DNA of 64,000 bases from Acidovorax sp. NCPPB 4044 (GTDB lineage Bacteria; Pseudomonadota; Gammaproteobacteria; Burkholderiales; Burkholderiaceae_C). Position 1 is the first letter of the stretch. The number at the start of each line of letters is the position of its first letter. The stretch is from NCBI RefSeq assembly GCF_028069655.1, contig NZ_JAMCOS010000001.1, positions 340,001 through 404,000 of the forward strand, in the 5' to 3' direction. The position numbers were made by a program, and so were the translations under genes. This document shows, in pieces, positions 61,985-64,000 of the stretch. The notes beneath the pieces were generated by a model, which had not been told where the DNA came from, did no database searches, and worked only from the letters and a program-made list of their open reading frames with translations.

Positions 61985-62623
61985 ATGAAGAAACTGCTTG
62001 CTCCCATGCTGATGGCTGCCGCGCTGGCGGCGGCGGTGTTACCGGCCTCGGCCCAGGCGCCCGCCGCGGCGCAGAAGGCGGGCAAGCCGGATCTGGTGAA
62101 GGGCGAGGCCAGCTTCACCGCCGTGTGCGCCGCCTGCCACGCGGCCGACGGCAATTCGGCCATCGTCGCCAACCCCAAGCTGGCGCAGCAGCACCCCGAA
62201 TACCTCGTCAAGCAGCTGCAGGAGTTCAAGTCCGGCAAGCGCAACGACCCTGTCATGAAGGGCATCGCCTCCACCCTCTCCGAGGACGACATGCGCAACA
62301 TCGCGTACTGGGTGGCGTCCAAGCAGGCCAAGCCCGGCTTCGCCAAGGACAAGGACCTCGTCGCGCTGGGCGAGCGCATCTACCGCGGCGGCATCGCCGA
62401 CCGCAACATCGCCGCCTGCGCGGGCTGCCACAGCCCCAACGGCGCCGGCATTCCGGCCCAGTACCCGCGCCTGTCGGGCCAGCACGCCGACTACACGGCC
62501 AAGCAGCTCTCCGAGTTCCGCGAAGGCAAGCGCGCCAACAGCGTGCAGATGACCCAGGTGGCGGCCAAGCTCAACGACCGCGAGATCCGCGCCGTCGCCG
62601 ACTACATCGCCGGGCTGCGCTGA
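61985..62623 (+). CDS. Cytochrome c4, dihaem
   Basis: A 212-residue periplasmic dihaem cytochrome with a signal peptide (MKKLLAPMLMAAALAAAVLP, cleavage after ASA). Haem motifs are CAACH (about residue 49) and CAGCH (about residue 142), each followed by the LVKQLQEFKSGKRNDPVM or AKQLSEFREGKRANSVQM block that carries the Met ligand, showing the internal duplication of c4. It delivers electrons to terminal oxidases. It is followed by an FNR-like box and a terminator. Gene order engB, c4, resB is common in betaproteobacteria. Confidence 0.96.
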   Translation: MKKLLAPMLMAAALAAAVLPASAQAPAAAQKAGKPDLVKGEASFTAVCAACHAADGNSAIVANPKLAQQHPEYLVKQLQEFKSGKRNDPVMKGIASTLSEDDMRNIAYWVASKQAKPGFAKDKDLVALGERIYRGGIADRNIAACAGCHSPNGAGIPAQYPRLSGQHADYTAKQLSEFREGKRANSVQMTQVAAKLNDREIRAVADYIAGLR

Positions 62624-62661
62624 ACCCTGCGCCCCTGCGGGAATCCCCGAGGGGCCCGCGC

Positions 62662-62723
62662 TTGACTTGCGTCAAAATCCCTCCGGTCGGCCCTGCCGCC
62701 CTCCGGAACCAGCCGCCGATAAT
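62662..62723 (+). promoter_or_regulatory. FNR/Anr-like box and candidate activated promoter
   Basis: TTGAC-TTGC-GTCAA (62662-62675) matches the FNR/Anr/Dnr half-site layout. GATAAT at 62718-62723 would put a start near 62730, with the box centred at -61.5, a class I position; no -35 is seen, as expected for an activated promoter. Confidence 0.4.
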
Positions 62724-62735
62724 CACAACCAAGAC

Positions 62736-62771
62736 GGGCGGGCACATCTGAACGGATGGCCCGCCCTTTTT
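62736..62771 (+). terminator. Rho-independent terminator after cytochrome c4
   Basis: GGGCGGGC (62736-62743) and GCCCGCCC (62759-62766) enclose a 15-nt loop and are followed by TTTTT. It lies 112 bp after the cytochrome c4 stop and 96 bp before resB. Confidence 0.85.
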
Positions 62772-62867
62772 GCGTTCAGGCCGCATCGCCGCATTCCGGC
62801 GCCGCCTTTCGCCTTGTCTCCCCCTGTCCCTCCACCGCATCCGCCACCGCTTCTCGCCGTTCTGCCC

Positions 62868-64000
62868 ATGTCCGACACCGCCCCCGGCCACCCGCCCCAG
62901 CCCCGCACGTCCCCCGCGCGTGCCGTGGTCGAGCTGCTGTCGTCCATGCGCTTCGCGATCTCGCTGCTCACGGTGATCTGCATCGCCTCGGTGATCGGCA
63001 CGGTGCTCAAGCAGCACGAGCCCGCGGTGAACTACGTGAACCAGTTCGGGCCGTTCTGGGCCGAGCTGTTCCTGGCCATGCGCCTCAATGCGGTCTACAG
63101 CGCCTGGTGGTTCCTGCTGATCCTCGCCTTCCTGGTGACCAGCACCTCGCTGTGCATCGCGCGCAACGGCCCGCGCTACCTGGCCGACCTGCGCAGCTAC
63201 AAGGAGAACATCCGCGAGCAGAGCCTGAAGGCCTTCCACCACCGCGCGCAGTCGGCGCTCGCGGCCGAGGCGCCCGAGGCCGCCGCGCGGCGCATCGGCG
63301 GCCTGCTGGCCGGCGGGGGCTGGAAGGTGCGGCTGCAGCAGCGGGACACCGCGGCCGGCCCCGGCACGGGCTGGATGGTGGCCGCCAAGGCCGGCGCGGC
63401 CAACAAGATCGGCTACATCGCCGCGCACAGCGCCATCGTGCTGATCTGCCTGGGCGGCCTGCTCGACGGCGACCTCATCGTGCGCGCGCAGATGTGGATG
63501 GGCGGCAAGACGCCTTACACCGGCGGCGGGCTCGTGTCCGAGGTGGGCCCCGAGCACCGGCTCTCCGAGCGCAACCCCACCTTCCGCGGCAACCTCTTCG
63601 TGGCCGAGGGCACGCAGTCGGGCACGGCCGTCCTGAACCAGTCCGACGGCGTGCTGCTGCAGGACCTGCCGTTTTCCATCGAGCTGAAGAAATTCATCGT
63701 GGAGCACTACTCCACGGGCATGCCCAAGCTGTTCGCGAGCGAGATCGTCATCCACGACAAGGCCACGGGCGAGGCCACGCCCGCGCGCGTGGAGGTGAAC
63801 CATCCCGCCAGCTACCGCGGCATCGAGATCTACCAGTCGAGCTTCGACGACGGCGGCTCCCGGCTCAAGCTGCGCGCCGTGCCGATGGCGCCGGGCGTGC
63901 AGCCGTTCGACGTGGAAGGCACCGTGGGCGGCTCCACGCGCATCGAGCGCGCGGGCCGCGCCGGTGCCGGCGAGGCCATGGCACTCGAATTCACGGGCCT
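62868..64000 (+). CDS. resB: Cytochrome c biogenesis protein ResB (Ccs1), 3' end outside the window
   Basis: The first 377 codons are present. ResB with ResC/CcsA forms the system II haem lyase that attaches haem to periplasmic c-type cytochromes, such as the c4 just upstream. Membrane helices lie at about residues 25-50 (FAISLLTVICIASVIGTVL), 80-100 (WWFLLILAFLVTSTSLCIAR) and 180-200 (IGYIAAHSAIVLICLGGLL); the first contains the conserved S(M/A)RFAI start. A large periplasmic domain follows (VLLQDLPFSIELKKFIVEHY, YRGIEIYQSSFDDGGS). The ATG at 62868 is the first that fits; a fourth helix and the C-terminus are outside the window. Confidence 0.93.
   Translation, partial: MSDTAPGHPPQPRTSPARAVVELLSSMRFAISLLTVICIASVIGTVLKQHEPAVNYVNQFGPFWAELFLAMRLNAVYSAWWFLLILAFLVTSTSLCIARNGPRYLADLRSYKENIREQSLKAFHHRAQSALAAEAPEAAARRIGGLLAGGGWKVRLQQRDTAAGPGTGWMVAAKAGAANKIGYIAAHSAIVLICLGGLLDGDLIVRAQMWMGGKTPYTGGGLVSEVGPEHRLSERNPTFRGNLFVAEGTQSGTAVLNQSDGVLLQDLPFSIELKKFIVEHYSTGMPKLFASEIVIHDKATGEATPARVEVNHPASYRGIEIYQSSFDDGGSRLKLRAVPMAPGVQPFDVEGTVGGSTRIERAGRAGAGEAMALEFTG

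Overview
The window looks like a chromosomal segment of a plant-associated betaproteobacterium of the Comamonadaceae, most likely the Acidovorax/Paracidovorax group. The reasons are high GC in the core genes, the make-up of the housekeeping genes (metK, two lipid A acyltransferases, engB, cytochrome c4, resB), and two ankyrin proteins preceded by PIP-box-like promoters such as HrpX-type regulators use. The genus is an inference from gene content. No rRNA, tRNA, IS element or CRISPR array was seen.

Bases 1-31,700 are a surface-polysaccharide locus. A leftward operon (6115 to the window start) carries a GT-C-like membrane protein, an O-carbamoyltransferase and a large envelope protein cut by the window edge. 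A rightward operon of about 21 kb (6555-27831) holds manC, gmd, an Fcl/ColC-type reductase and a ColD-type dehydratase (GDP-fucose/colitose chemistry), a WecE-type aminotransferase with a GNAT acetyltransferase (a 4-acetamido-4,6-dideoxyhexose), a UDP-GlcNAc 2-epimerase-like protein, several glycosyltransferases, two flippases, and paralogues of the leftward genes. The middle of the locus (about 4-18 kb) is visibly AT-richer than the rest. A convergent leftward pair (31699-27856) adds a TPR membrane protein and a GT4-GT2 fusion.

Bases 31,860-40,080 are a reductive pyrimidine degradation unit: a RutR-like TetR repressor, then divergently preT-preA, an NCS1 transporter, a dihydropyrimidinase and an M20 amidohydrolase. 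Two tandem palindromic operators lie in the divergent promoter region. A CsgG-like lipoprotein with a peptidoglycan-binding domain and a chemoreceptor follow.

Bases 43,110-45,070 are a two-gene AAA ATPase plus DUF4276 module, read as a defence-type cargo. It sits at the 3' end of a NadM/Nudix gene and is flanked by a 22-bp direct repeat. The leftward operon beyond it (50166-45028: nicotinamidase, pncB, nadE, NadM/Nudix) makes NAD from nicotinamide, and its promoter is overlapped by a 25-bp palindrome.

Bases 50,470-64,000 hold a DUF1328 protein, two ankyrin-repeat paralogues (candidate type III effectors), metK with a 115-bp tandem repeat at its 3' end, two lipid A acyltransferases, an alpha/beta hydrolase, engB, cytochrome c4 and a truncated resB. 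A 49-bp dispersed repeat occurs four times, always against the ends of genes (40080, 46230, 49258, 60115).
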